Shown here: positions 26,794 through 40,700 of the stretch, one piece after another
How positions within the stretch are numbered: the first letter of the stretch is position 1
Layout: each line of letters opens with the position of its first letter
Assembly (NCBI GenBank): GCA_013076295.1
Contig: RQOL01000861.1
Coordinates: 4,256,235 to 4,320,234 of the forward strand
Direction: 5' to 3'
DNA length: 64,000 nt
Source: Sanderia malayensis
Taxonomy: Eukaryota > Cnidaria > Scyphozoa > Semaeostomeae > Pelagiidae
Notes under the pieces: generated by a model
Database searches by the model: none
What the model was told of the DNA's origin: nothing
Seen by the model: the letters and a program-made list of their open reading frames with translations, nothing else
Made by a program: the position numbers and the translations under genes

Positions 26794-27064
26794 CCGTAAA
26801 TCCTCGAATAAGCCCCCTGGGGCTTATTTGCAAAAACAAAATTTTAGCTGCATTATTGTTCAATATTCAGCAAAATAAAAGCTATACGATGCAGTCAATC
26901 AACAAAGTTGTTGGCTTAAACTTGCTGTTATTTGCCATGCATTAACTAAACAACTTCAATGTCTGGAAACTTGGGCTCAATATCCTTGCAAATGATTATC
27001 AGGATGGGGGCTTATTCGAGGGGAGGGCTTATTCGAAGGTGGGGGCTTATTCGAGGATTTACGG
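26794..27064. mobile_element. 271-bp MITE with CCGTAAATCCTCGAATAAGC termini
   Basis: Near-perfect terminal inverted repeats of about 24 bp begin CCGTAAATCCTCGAATAAGC at 26794, with the complement at 27064. TA flanks both ends (26792-26793 and 27065-27066), as for Tc1/mariner/pogo elements. Toward the right end, internal copies of a gggggcttattcgagg motif repeat three times. No transposase ORF is present. Confidence 0.9.
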
Positions 27065-27620
27065 TAATTGATTTCAGCCTTTGTCTCGTTAAGTCTCAAT
27101 TTGGAGAATTTTTCCTCGGGTTTTTGGTTTACAAACTGAATTAAGCAATGTGCCAGTAAAATATTTTCTTCCCTGCAATTTTACATGTTTCACTTATCTC
27201 ATTTCAAAGACAGCTTCACCCCATAAAGAGTGTTTAATCGTTGTAATAATGAGTGGTTAATCGTTGTAATAATGTGTAAATAAGTTATTTTAAATATCGC
27301 CATTTTCACAAGCATAAGTGAAAAAAAGGTTTAACCTGCATTCTAACCCCCACCCACTCAGGAGTCACATTCATTTCAAAGTGAAGCCTTTGCCAAACAG
27401 GTTACATCAAATCTATTTTGCACTAAATTTGTAGATTTTGAAAACCAAACTTTTGTCCATAGTGAAAATGTGGTAAATTCTTGGGTTATTTTTTTTTAGC
27501 ATTTTCAAACTACGGTGTTTACTGTTTCTATCCTGTATGCTTGTGAACTTGTCGATTATCTTGCAATTTATTACATTGTATAACTTGTATTTAATTTATT
27601 TTTAGATCTGTTGGCGATGT
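27065..27620. other. Spacer between MITE and long inverted repeat
   Basis: AT-rich; no gene or repeat recognised. Confidence 0.5.
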
Positions 27621-29840
27621 AACCACCCCACCATGTCTGCTGAGCCAAGCTCCTGGACCCTTGGACTGCCGTGGACTACTTTGATGCATCATATGGTCTT
27701 AATGGCTCATGGTCCCTTGTAATTGTGCCAACGTGTCGTCACGTCCTTGGGCTGCTGTCTTCATTCCAATGGGTGAGAAAATGCTTACATCTATTATTGT
27801 TACTCTTTCACATATGTTCATTATCACATTGATATCCAAGTTGCTAAAACTCTAAGGACCAGGGCTAAAAGGCTTGAAGCTTGTTACCTATCTTCGATTC
27901 TGTGCTGTATTGTTTGAGAGGAAAGAAAACTGTGGCCTGTTTGCCTCCAAAACTAGGAGACGTATTAAGCATTGTACGCGTCATCGTAGTTGAAGCCTGG
28001 GTCGCTGAATTTGATATCGGTCTGCCCTGACATTATTTTCGCATTGGCTTGTACCTGAACCCTGACTCTGGTTCCCAATTAAGTTGCAATTCACTGATTC
28101 AAATAGATCTATTTGTGCATACTTGGGTAGTTAGATAGAATATGATTTTTTTATTGTTTTTTATTTGTAAGTAAGATTAGGTTGAGTTATAGTTATTGCA
28201 GTCAATATTGAGTAGATAGGTAATGATAGTACAGTCGCAAAAAATAATAGTAGTTGTTGTAGCAATTGTACTAGTATTAATAATAGTTAAAGTAGTAGTA
28301 ACAATATCAGTAGTAGTTGTTGTTGTAGTGGCGTAGTTGTACTAGTTGTAGTAGTATTAGTAGTAGTAGTAGTAATAGCAGTCACAATAGTAATAGTAGT
28401 CACAATAGACAATAGTAATAGTAGTAGTAATAGCAGTAATTGTAGCAATGGTAGTAGTAGTAGCAGTAGAAGTTAGTAACAATAGTAGTAGCAGTAGTGA
28501 TGGCAGTGGTAGTAGTTGAGTTGTAGTTGTTATAGTTGTTATAGTTGTAGTAGCTGTAGTAGTAGTCGTAGTAATAGTAACAGTAGTCACAACAGTAATA
28601 GTAGTAGCAATAACAGCAGTAATTGTAGCGACGGTAGTAGTAGTAGCAGTAGAAGTTAGTAACAATAGTAGTAGCAGTAGTGATGGCAGTGGTAGTAATT
28701 GAGTTGTAGTTGTTATAGTTATAGTAGCTGTAGTAGTAGTCGTAGTAATAGTAACAGTAGTCACAACAGTAATAGTAGTAGCAATAACAGCAGTAATTGT
28801 AGCGACGGTAGTAGTAGCAGCAGTAGAGGTTATTAACAATAGTAGTAGTAGTAGTGATAGCAGTGGTAGTAGTCGTAGTTTTTATAGGTGTACTAGTTGT
28901 AGTAGTAATAGTAGTCACAACAGTAATAGTAGTAGCAATAACAGCAGTAATTGTAGCGACGGTAGTAGCAGTAGCAGTGGAAGTTAGTAACAATAGTAGA
29001 AGTAGTAGCGATAGTAGTTGTAGTTGTTATAGTTGTAGTAGTAGTAGCAATAGTTGTTGTTGTTGTTTTCAGTTTTAGTAGTAGCAGTAAAACAGCCAGG
29101 CAGTTTTGATTATGTTTTTTGGTTTAAGTCTTTATTTTCACTACTTTATACTAGAAATAATGATAGTATTATATGTAGTGAAAAGTATTGAGTTTATCTT
29201 ATTTTGCTTTGAGAATTTATCATAATTGTTAGGTTTTTATTTGCACAAATAGCTCAGATTGTTTGACGTGGGTTTTTTCATACGAAGTGGGCCAATTCTA
29301 ATATGGTACTTGCCTTTGTGTTATGATGTTCAGCCATTCGTCTGATCAAATAATGATGATACGGCCTGGGGGGTGCAGTAAATGCAATGACGCTATGGCC
29401 TACGGGGGGCAATGCTTAATACTCTCATGAATAATCTGCCTCGAAATAGAATTTAACGGTCGTAAAGCGACATTTTTTACTAAAAATTGAGGCCCAGGAA
29501 TGTTTCGAAAATTGGCAGTAAGTTCACATTTTCTGACTTTGAGGACTTTATTTCATGGATCTGTGGATTTGTAACATGCTTCAGAGCCCGGTATTCTATT
29601 AGATATCGTTTTGGGAATTAAACTTGGATATTTATTGTGATAATGACGTATTGTGATTGAGTGACAATGTAGATGTAACATTTTCCATCCATGAAGGAAT
29701 GAAGTCGTTGCTCAATGACGTGACGACACGTTGGCACAAGACCAGGGGACCTTGGGCACATGAGATCATATGATGCATCAAAGTAGTCAGCGGCAGTCCG
29801 AGGGTAGGGGCTTGGCAAAGCAGACATGGTGGGGTAATTT
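27621..29840. mobile_element. Roughly 2.2 kb structure bounded by ~215-bp imperfect inverted repeats
   Basis: The left arm (about 27621-27840) reappears as reverse complement at about 29629-29840. Shared blocks include ccaccccaccatgtctgc, ctactttgatgcatcatatg, gtgccaacgtgtcgtcacgt and a final tatccaag, at roughly 75-80% identity by eye. The interior is mainly the AGT-type satellite and unique AT-rich DNA. It could be a foldback-type element or two oppositely inserted copies of one repeat; no target duplication was identified. Confidence 0.7.
28200..29095. repeat. AGT/TAG-type satellite with higher-order units
   Basis: Dense agtagtagt and agtaatagc runs. A higher-order unit of about 155-185 bp, recognisable by gaagttagtaacaatagtag and tgtagcgacggtagtag, recurs about four times (near 28445, 28630, 28805 and 28960). 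Thr/Ile/Val-rich frames on the minus strand are composition artefacts. Confidence 0.92.
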
Positions 29841-31776
29841 TTTTAAAAGTTATTCTACTCCCTCCCACCTTTTGGAAATCAGAGCGTCCGGGACAATGCT
29901 CTAATAAGGCCTCTTCCGTTGGAGGGGCCCTTGGCTGCAGGGGCCTAATGACCTCTGCAGATCTCCCTACCCCCTATTTTACCAACCCCAACTACCCCAC
30001 CCATTGTCCCCGCTATCCTACTACTAGATTGCTACTATAATAATATTACGTCACTATCCTAACGTTACGTAGAAGTATCCCTGAATTAGCCTAAATTTTT
30101 AACCTAGTTAAATTACTCTTTAGTTGTCTTATATTAGCCTATTTACCTATATGATCCCAAGAGACAAAGAATACAAGCCCTAGTTTTTATTTGTATAATG
30201 TTGTACAAGTTTCAATTAGAAATATGAAAAATTATACATAATTTCTAAAGTGAACAGAAAATGAAGTGTCCTCGCATTCCAACAATCTTTTTTTCTTCTC
30301 ATCTCATCTTGTTTTGCTTTTTCGATGAAATATCTGCAAGAAAGTAAAAATAAATTCAGACGATATATTGCATTCGACATATAACAAACGATATTTACGA
30401 AATCCTTCCATTTAGACACAAACTAAACACCCCAATTTAATAATTGAAACACTTCAGAAATCAACAAATTTCCACATTTATTTTGGTTGAAATAGAATCA
30501 AATAAAGATACCAACATTGCTTATGAAAAGAAGCGATAACAGTGAGTTTTAGGGGCCCATATATTTAGTAAAATTCGGCAAAGAGCAATGAATACTTCGT
30601 CGAAGCAGTAGCTTCTCCTAAGTTAGGCCTAATTATTTAGGCCTCAAATTACGAACATTTCTCTCGAACAAAGTATAAAAAGGCTGAAATGGCCAAAATT
30701 AAACGATATGTTAAGCAAAATTCAATAAACTCACAAGAATAACTCTTTAATGTTTCCATATCCGTTAAACTTTAACTCTAATCTTCCAAGAAATAATATA
30801 TCGTCGTACTTCGCTTCAAGCAAGATGAGAAAGAGCTGGCAAGCACGCGTTCGTCTTCTTCGTTCGATGCCACGTGATTTAGAACAATTTCATTGGCTGG
30901 AGTGCGGGCTGAGAGCTTAGTACCGGGTGCCTCGCAGCGGATCCTAAGTCTCTGTGCAGGCACTAAAAGAAAGAAGAGGGAAACCAGGGGGGGCAATGCA
31001 CAAAGCCCGTTGAATTCTTTCGCTATTTCGTTAATTGCTCCCCTGATTACCAAAACTTATTCTACCTAATAGTTGAAAATACAGAATAAAACTCCGTCAA
31101 ATTGAGGTAATCTTATGATATAAATCATATTGATGTATGTAGCATAAAAAGAGATTTTCAAGCCCAATTTTAAGCTACATTACCGGGCTATATTCAATAT
31201 GAAACAAATATTTACAATGCCAAAGTGCTTTCGAGCCAGATATGCTTATTAAAACTACAAGATATTCCATATAGAAATAAATTTAAAGTTTAAAATCTAT
31301 CTAATCCATTTGTCAACAGTTGCACAAAACTTGGTTTCATTTTCATTTTTAAATGAATTAGACAATCTATGAATTAGACAATCTTTTTCTGGTTGGGGCC
31401 GGAAACATGAAGCTTTCCGTCATTATAACAGACATGATCAGTTTGGGGTTAAGTTAAAGGGTGCCTCCTACAAATATTTCTAGCTGGGGTAGTCTTCTGA
31501 CTAAGTCTTACCTAAATGCAATACTGAAAAGGGGGTTGTTTCATCGATAGGAAACAGGTTTCATCTTGGTTATAATTGCGTGAAGATAATAACAAAATAA
31601 ACTAGAAGTGAATTACATTCGAGACAGGTACCATTTGAAATAATCAGAAAATAGCTTCATTGGAGAAGTTGACTGGTTTCGAGCCGAAAATGCTGCGCAG
31701 TTAAACTAAGGGAGTCGTATTAATGCTGTCATCAGAAACACACGATAAAGAAGAAAGCAAATTACTCGAGCCGACA
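29841..31776. other. Intergenic 3' flank of SETD2
   Basis: No coding exon is seen. Around 30860-30910 there is a cacgtg E-box and an attggctgg (reverse CCAAT-type) motif in locally more GC-rich sequence, which could be a promoter fragment, but no attached gene is evident. Confidence 0.4.
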
Positions 31777-34700
31777 TCAAGATCGCACATACAGCTCACC
31801 GTATTTCTTCATATAATTTCGTATGTACTCTTTGACTTTGATCTTCACTGAATCGTTGCACTCAAGTTCTTCATCTGGTCTGTTTCTGGCTAGCTCTTTC
31901 ATCAGCAAACCATGTGTAAGCTACATAATTTAAAAAAAAATCATCTTGTGTTAGCACATAAAGGATCTCATAATAGATAATAAACATTCTATAATATTAT
32001 ATAAATTAAATTCAAGAGTGTTGAAGATAGATAGTGGACAAAGCTCATACCTTTCTGGCAAGGAACTTAAAGTCTTCAATTTTGGCAATTCTTGCATGCT
32101 TGCAATCGACTTTCTGGTATGGATTTAGGCAATTTACAACAACACCTGATAGCTACGAGGCAAAGACAAAAATTATTAGCTTCCTTTATTGCTTTACGCG
32201 TTTTGTTATGCACAAAACATCAACTGTTCTTCACCGTCTTATTTCTTGAAAGACTATATAAGCACTTTTAAACACAAAACAGTTTTGCATTTGCTCTTCT
32301 GCAAGCAGATTTCATTACCAAAAAACGATATAAACTACAAATATATAAACTTCTAACCAACTTATTGCATCTTGTTGTGAGAAAGACAACGGAACAAGTA
32401 CAATCTTTTCCAAGATCATACAAAGTTCCAGTTGCTATAAAGTTCCATATGGAATCACAGTCAAATCTACATAGTTCGAATTCGTGTAATTCGAACTCTA
32501 TCTAATTCGAACGAAATTCTCTGTCCCTTCAAGGATCATTAAGGCTGACTTTATACGGCCGCATTTTGGTCGCGTCTAATTTAATTCATTAGATTCGACC
32601 TAAATGCGACATAAGTGCGACATTCACTTTATACGTGTTTTGTTTGCCGCATTTAATTCAACTCCTCATATCATCGTGACGTAACGAAAAAGGATTGCAC
32701 ATATGCAGAGTGCTTGACTGGGCAAATTTGACATATTTCATCATTATACCACATGAAGTGATTTAATTCAAGGAGAATTTGAATTAAATGCGACCAAAAT
32801 GCGGCCGTGTAAAGCCACGTCGCATTTGTGTCGCACTTGTGCATTAAGTTCGGCAAATCCTGATGAACTTAATTCAAGTTGCTGCACTTAATTAAATGCT
32901 CACTTTATACGGCCGCATTTACGTCGAACTTAATTCAAATCTTGTTTGAATTAAATTCGACACGACCTAAACGCGGCCTTATAAAGTCCACCTAAAGAAC
33001 CAACCTTAATAAAAGAGACCTCTATAATTCGAACTTTTTGTAATTCGAACATTTTCACGCTTCCCCAGGGTGTTTGAACTAGACAGAGTTGACTGTAGAG
33101 AAGTATAACTTGAGGCCTTGAAAACTATCCAGGTCAAGAAAACAGGGAAAGGATATTAGAATCATATGTACCTTCATCTTGAAGTTATCCCTGATCTTTT
33201 GCTGCTTTGGTGTCAGCTCAGCCGAACTTGCAGGAATATTGCTCATTCTCGTCGTGCTCACAGCGGGATCTGATATGGCAAGAGGACGCGTGGTAGTGCC
33301 GTACCTTGCGGGTGAAATCGAAGAATGGGGTGGTGAGGCGGGCGGAGTGCGAGGGCCCGATCCTAATCCGATCGAGTTCTTCTGAGACATCTGCAAGTAG
33401 GACAGTAAATAATATTAAAAAAATATCAAGTCATTTCCTTAAATAAAAACCCGTATGCAAGAACCAACGGATGATTAAGAACTCCAGAATGATATTTCTG
33501 CCAAAACAACAGAAGAAACAATAGCCTATTTGCTTTTCAACAATAGGCTGGATGCAAAATTTGCGGGTTTTTGCACGTGGGTTTTACTGTAAGAAGGTAA
33601 CTGAATTAGAAGAAAGACTGCACTTGCAGGTAATAGAACACGTCATCATGTCATGATTCGAACCCATGTAAGTATATATAACTGGCAGATATCACAGTAT
33701 CTAGATCAGCATTAACAGCTTAATTATATAGTACAGTCACTTCTACAGTGGCAACCTGGCCATGTGGACCCTTTGATAATAGCAGGCAATTTACGAGGCA
33801 TTGATTGTAAACTACACAGCTATGTTTTAGTTATGAAGGTGCCACTTCGCTACCAGCCCCCTCAGGTGAAAAAAGCCAGGCCACCACTGACTTCTATCCT
33901 ATTTTAATACAATATTGCTTCGAAACTTACGTTTAATGGTCTAGCTGGACTTTCATCTTCACAAGTTGGCATGTCCCACTGAGTTCTCCTGAAAAACAAA
34001 TCAAAAATATAAAAACTAAAAATTAAAAGACTCAAAAACAATCACGACCAATCCACCTTAAATCTGCTACGCTCAAACGGTTAAAGCAGTTTATTCAATT
34101 CCTAACGGTCAAATAATTTCTTTCACGCACACGCAAACACGAAAGAGACTCATAATTCGATTCTTACCCTGAATCTATGCATCACTATCTTTCCTGCATA
34201 TATATACACATGTACATACATATTTACATTAATTCATACCTTAGCCTTGGTTTATGAATCGATACAACTATGACAGCTGGCGGTAACTTGGATAATTGCT
34301 CGATCAAACCAAATAATGAGGAGATACAGATAAATATAAAGTTGAATGTCCTCATACCTTGTAATCACGTGATAATAATAGATCTTTCCCTCTGGGTCTG
34401 TCGCAGTTTTCCAACCAGGAGGCAGTGACGCAAACGACTTTGAATTGGCAGGACTTTGGCCAAGATCAGATCTCCAGTGATCTCTGGTCGGCGTTCCTAG
34501 GTTCATATTCAGACTATCGCCAAGCACTTCGGGACTTCTACTTGTGTACGCATTGACTGCAACACACGGCCGTTGCTGCTGATTGACGGGATGCTGCATC
34601 TGATCTGTGGTATCTATGGCTGTCACTCTGCTCTGTTGAACCATATCCTGTAAATGTCTCGTGATAGAAGACGGTGAGCAAACACCCTGCTGACTAACAC

Positions 34701-37700
34701 CACTACTGCTCACTGAAGACAACAGCTGTTGTTGTTGTTGTTGTTGCTGTCCATACAGTTGTCCTTGGTCATCGTAAAATGCGCTTGCTTGCTGCTGTTC
34801 TACAGGTTGTTGATGCTGACTTTGTATCTGCGCGTTCTGCTGTTGATATGTGTAGGGCTGGTTCGCGATCGGCATGGGCTGCGTACCATTCATTACCCCC
34901 TGCGCATCGATGTTTTGGCCAGTTCTCATGTTTGCTGCTACTATTCCCTGGCCGGGCGGGTTCTACGATTAAAACGTCAACATTGAGTGGTCGAGCGAAC
35001 GGCAACATCAAGAGGAAAGAGTAACTATCGTGTGGACGATAACCAAAGAGCACACTAACTGCATGAGCCACGACGTCCTTAAGAAAAGCAAGGATAAAAC
35101 AGTACAAGACACGTACCATACTCCAACTTTGCTGGAAATTCTGCATCTGCGCGTTTTGCGCTGGTTGATTGATCATTTGCATTCCAACATACTGCTGTGG
35201 AGGAGCGACAGGTGGTTGTTGGTTCAAATTAGAAGACATTCTTGGCGCATTGTAACCCTGTTGAAAACAAGATACTGTTAGTGTCGGGAAAGATTTCCTT
35301 ATGCAGCCTTTTAATGGGCATTAAAGGCATTGTAGGGGTGGGAGAGACTAGACCGGAGATTCACCAACCTGGTTTGTCATTGCTTGTGTTTGCCAATCTT
35401 GCGTTTGTCGGCCATATTGAGTATCATATCCAGGATTACGAAGCCTCGATTCCATGTTCTTCATACCGGACTGAAAATCGGTCGGTCTATTCTGAAAAAC
35501 ATCCTGTCCCGTTACGTGATGATAGCTGTACGAGCTGCCGGTAGCTTGACTAGTTGCGGACATTGGGAAATTCCTACCGCGGTAGGATCCGGGCTGTTGA
35601 CCGGTCTGGTTGAATTCTTGAACCCCTGGGGACTTTTGTACTGTGTTCATGTCGTTGTTATGTTGGTACCTGCCTCCTTGGCCCCACATGCGGTTTCTCG
35701 CCCGGCCGCGAGTACCTCGTCCACCTCTTGGACTATCTTGATGCTGTGTGCCAGAAGAACGCCACGGTGGGCCCCCTCTCGCAAACCTCCCTCTAATCCT
35801 GGTAAATTTTGAATCACCGTAGTCTTCGCTCGAAAGTCGAGAATCGTTCTTTCTCCTCGACGAATCTCCGAACTCTTCTGAACGCTCCTTCTTCGGTGTC
35901 AATCTTCCGAACGTATTCAACTCAGCGTCCTCAGACTGCTCCGATTCGCTCATCGTCTTCGTCGAGTGTGGTGATCTCGAGGGGGAGTCCCGTAGATGTG
36001 AGTGAGTGGGGGATTCCATCAATGGCCTAATCGGTGAGTTGTTGCTAAGAGACACGAGTGGGTTAAACTGGCGCTTCGGAGAGTACACAGTCGCACTGTC
36101 CACATCAAACTTTCGCTTGCTATTCCTGAAATAAAAATCACCAAGTAATGTCAAAGAAAACCTTGAACAAAGCCACACAATACGAATGATTAATATGACA
36201 GCATCAAAATGAATGCTAACAGTAAACGATGACAATTAAAGACACGCGGATGCTGTACCTTTTGCTATCGTCTGCCGTAGATGCACTTGCCTCAGAGCCA
36301 CTGCTATTTTTAGATTGATCCTAGAACATGACAACATTTCATTGTATATTTAAAGCGAAATCAGCCAGCATCGTTTTTAAAAACCTACCAACATCATCTT
36401 TTAACATTTAATATAATACATGATACTCAGTATACAATATATTTCATGGAAAAAATTACGCAAGGCTTACCGGTGTCAGTGGTATTTTCTTGGGTATCTT
36501 GAAAACCTCCTGCAAAACAAAAAAAGCAAATGAGTCAAAGTGCTGAGTGAAAGAAGATCTACCAACTCACTGCTGCAAAATACAATAGCAAAACATACCC
36601 TCAGCATCTTCCATCGATCTAGCAACTCCGAAGCTAAGCTAATAATCTCTTCGTTCTTCTCCGATCCATCTGAATCTTCATCAACTCCGTCAGAATCCTT
36701 TGAGTCCTTCCTCTCAGTTATCTTCACCGTCTCCTCGACTTTCTCCGAAGAGCATGGTGTCGACTCTTCCTTATCATTGTCACTGTTAGAGCTGCCGTCC
36801 TCATCGGAACGAGTCGAGCCAGCCTCTTGTGGGTCCGACAGCTTTTCAACCAGAGGCAGTAGCTTGCTTTCGTCCAAATGATTCTTGCTCGGTATGGGCA
36901 GCAGTTTCAGAAGATTCAATATCTGTGAGGCCAAAGTAAATATACGAATATAATAACATAAATATGACTGCAAACGAAGGGGTAGTAGCCGCAAAGAGAA
37001 TCACCATCATAATACATTTGCAAACTTGCCTGAAGCTTAAAACTTGCATCACAAGGTGACTCGACCATCCAACTCCACAGCAACGATAATCCATTGTATC
37101 GAATAAATGCTTTTAATGCCTTTGTGTCCGTTAATTCCTGCAGGAAAATCAACAATCATGCATACTCTATTCAAATTACCACATTTAGTACTCAAAACCT
37201 CTATAGCAGAGGACGTCAGTTCAGAAAAATTTCCTACATTAGCAGGCGCTTATACCTTGAGAATTCGCAAGAAATTCCTTCTGTCTTTCAGCCGAGACGC
37301 AGTGATCATCAGCCGTGTGAGGCTGAGAGCTTGACTAGCACTGACGATCTTCTGTTCGTCGCCTAAAATCGCCGTTATTTCTTCATCAAACTGAAAAAAT
37401 AAGAAAAGGTATTTGTCATACAACACTAAAGAAAGCCTTAATACCTAAATCAAGCTATTCACTCGGGATTCATCCTGTTTACAAATTGATTCCACATGCA
37501 AGCAGTATGAAAATAATCGAGTATTCAATTACTCACTGTAAACCCAGTTGTATATTCAGAGATGTTCTTCTTCTTTGCCTTTCGCTTAGGAGAGTCACAA
37601 GATGCAGGGGCTGCAATGTAATAACATAAATCAAAATCGCATACCTTACTTGCACGATAAAGACAACGAAAATAAGTAAACAAATCCAGAATTGAATGAG

Positions 37701-40700
37701 ACGTCGGACAATGAAGAACTTACTGTTTTTCAGAGGTACTTTCTTCAACTCGCCAATCACGCCTCTGCAGTTCGAAGAACCACATAGGCACCTCTGTGCT
37801 TTCTCTCTGCAAGGAATACAGCACACCATTACACATTATCTAGTCATTTAACTACCAATCAATATTAACTACAGTCAACTCTGTCTCATTCGAACACCCT
37901 GGGGAAGCGTGAAAATGTTTGAATTACAAAAAGTTTGAATTATAGAGGTTTATTTTACAAAGGTTGGTTCTTTGGTGATCCTTGAAGGGGCAGAGAATTT
38001 CGTTCGAATTAGATAGAGTTCGAATTACACGAGTTCGACCTATGCAGATTTGACTGTACGTATTAATGATCAATTGTCATCAATTAATTATCAGTCATGA
38101 TAGTTACCCATATCTCTGGTACTGGTAATCAAAACTCAGCTCTTCTCCCGGTTGAATCTCTCGTAAAGAGAAAAATCCGACTCGCAGAAAACCATTCACT
38201 GTCCACTGGAAACGAGAAACAATTAGACATTATAATTACAGACTAATACAGATCATGCGACAAGCTCCATGTTTCAACATCTCCATTTATTCGATAACCA
38301 TTACAGAAGGCAGAAGCGGTAACTGCATCAAGGCAAACTGCCAATCAAGAACAACATGACATACCTTTTGAGTGACGCAATTAGGATCACAGCTGTGATT
38401 AATAAACCTAGAGATGTTGCCAGATCTGGTCGCATCGATGATCTGAAATTCAAATTAAATCCCCGTCCATTGGCAAATTGACCACTGCAACATTGTTGGA
38501 TAAGTGAAAATGCAATACGCAAAGAAGATCAAACAGAACAAAGTCTCTTGGATTTCGGCATACCTCATTTGCTTTCAATGTCATGAAATAATAATGCTTC
38601 CTTCCCTCCTGATCGTATGTTTCGGTTCTTTTCATAAATTCAGCATAGTTCACAACTTCTCCGCAATATTCAATGACAAATGAGCCCCTAAACAAATTCA
38701 AACCAAAACATCTCATATCAATACAACAGAGACCTTACTCTTGCATTCTAATAAATATTGCAATCTATGTTTCATTAACTAAGAGTGAGTTAGCTTACTC
38801 CTCGATCTTCTCTTGTGCTTTCAGTCCCCAGCCCTTTTTTCCAGCTTTGAATACTTCCAAGTTGTACCGACAGCCCTAGAGAAAAATAAATCAAATCTAC
38901 TTAAATCACATCTAACTGAATGAAGTTGAATTTCATGAAACATCATATTTACTGAATGTCTACATCTTGAGATTGCATAATTATCTCCATGCATTGCAAA
39001 CTGCTTACAACAAAAAGTTGCCCGATATATCTGCACGTGTTGCAGTGTGTCTACAGTCTACCGTTGCCTATTACAGCCCAGGGTAAACTTATGAACGTGC
39101 ATCTGAACAAAAAAGCTATCTTACCCTTTGAAAGTTTTTATTTGTGCAAAACTCTCCACAATTGCATTTGCTGCCACTGCATAAAAAACAAAGGAAGAGT
39201 CAATAAAATAGATAGAATCGAACGTATATATATGTGCTATTCCATACTGGGTTGTTTTTGCAATTGTTGACGATTTTAGCCATCTTACAATTATTTGCTA
39301 TCGGTGGAGAGAGAAATATCATTAAAAAATTCTGACCATTCTATCATCAAAAGTCTGTTCATACAGCCTGCACCACAACCAACAAATCCTGACTCATCTG
39401 CAACACAACAAAATCCTCAATTACCAAACATAATCAGGTACATATATTCATGTACTATTGTTAAAGCACCCTTAAATAAGAAAATGGGGCTTGAAGAATA
39501 CCTGGCTCATAGGTGCAGTCACATTTCATCCTGCGCACCTCCTTGTGCATTCTTGACTTCTTCCTGGAAGACAAGAACAAGGAAACCTCAGCATGAGTAA
39601 AATACTTCTTATTGTAGAGCCCATAAAACAATGGGCTAAATAATTCGTATTGAAAGCTGTCAAGAATTAAACAAAATTGTGATTGTACATAATATCTAAC
39701 AATCTTAACATCATACTTGTTAATAAGATAAACATTGTCAGATGCTATGTCATATTGGGGAGGCTCTGTCTCATCCTCGTCATCAATTGAAGATTGAAAT
39801 GATACATCTCCCAATAGCTGAAAATGAGAAATATGAATTGAGAGTTGTTGCCATTAACTAGGTTTGTCAAGTAGCTCCATCAACATTACTGCATTTGTTT
39901 TGACAACAAAAGGCAAACAATTGAATTTTAGTTATCAATGGAAACTGCTAGACAATTTTTACACTTACCTCAGTACTTGTATCTACACTTGAGCTGCTCA
40001 AGTTTGTATTAATTTCTGCATTAACAATCTCAGTTTGTCTTCCACTAGTTCTTTCACTGAACAAATAATCAAATACACAATAAAAATTGATCAGCATTGT
40101 TATTAACAACAGAAATTCCCTATTTACGTAGTGAAAAATGATAAAAACTCTGCAGAGACTTACCTGGAGATTTTCGGTGATTCCTTATCCAAATCAGACT
40201 CCTTAAATTCATCAATACTTTTGCTATCAATTGAAGAAGATACAATGTTCACGCCTCCTTCACTTGAAGAGTAGTTGTCTCTGCCATTTGTAGCTGTTGC
40301 CTCTCCTGTGTGAACTTCTTCCTTCTCTTCAACAAAATTGTCATTATTTTCACAACTCTCATCTATATTGCATTGTCTGACTTTAACTAATTCATTGTTC
40401 GGCACATCAGCTTCAGGCAAAACTTCAGTTTCATTTTCATCTTCCTCATCATCGACTTCTTCCTTCTCTGTATCCAAATCCATGTCAACATCATCATGAT
40501 TATTTCCATCATCATCAATGTTTTCTGTTTCGTTTGGTACTGGCTCTATAGCATGAAACATGTCCTCTACAGTAGCATCTTGCACAAACTCAGGCACATC
40601 CATTGTTCTGTCTTCTTTATCCAATGCTTCCTGCACTGACATCTCTTCTTTCTCGATATCATCATCATCATCAGCCTCAGGCATATTCACTGTTCCTGTC

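Noticed and set aside
28357..28993. 160- and 197-codon ORFs rich in Thr, Ile and Tyr
   Set aside because: Produced by the AGT/TAG satellite composition; no splice or domain support.
29618..29868. Minus-strand ORFs MSALPSPYPRTAADYFD... and an overlapping frame
   Set aside because: They lie in the right arm of the inverted repeat. The corresponding frame in the left arm is disrupted, so there is no evidence of coding constraint.
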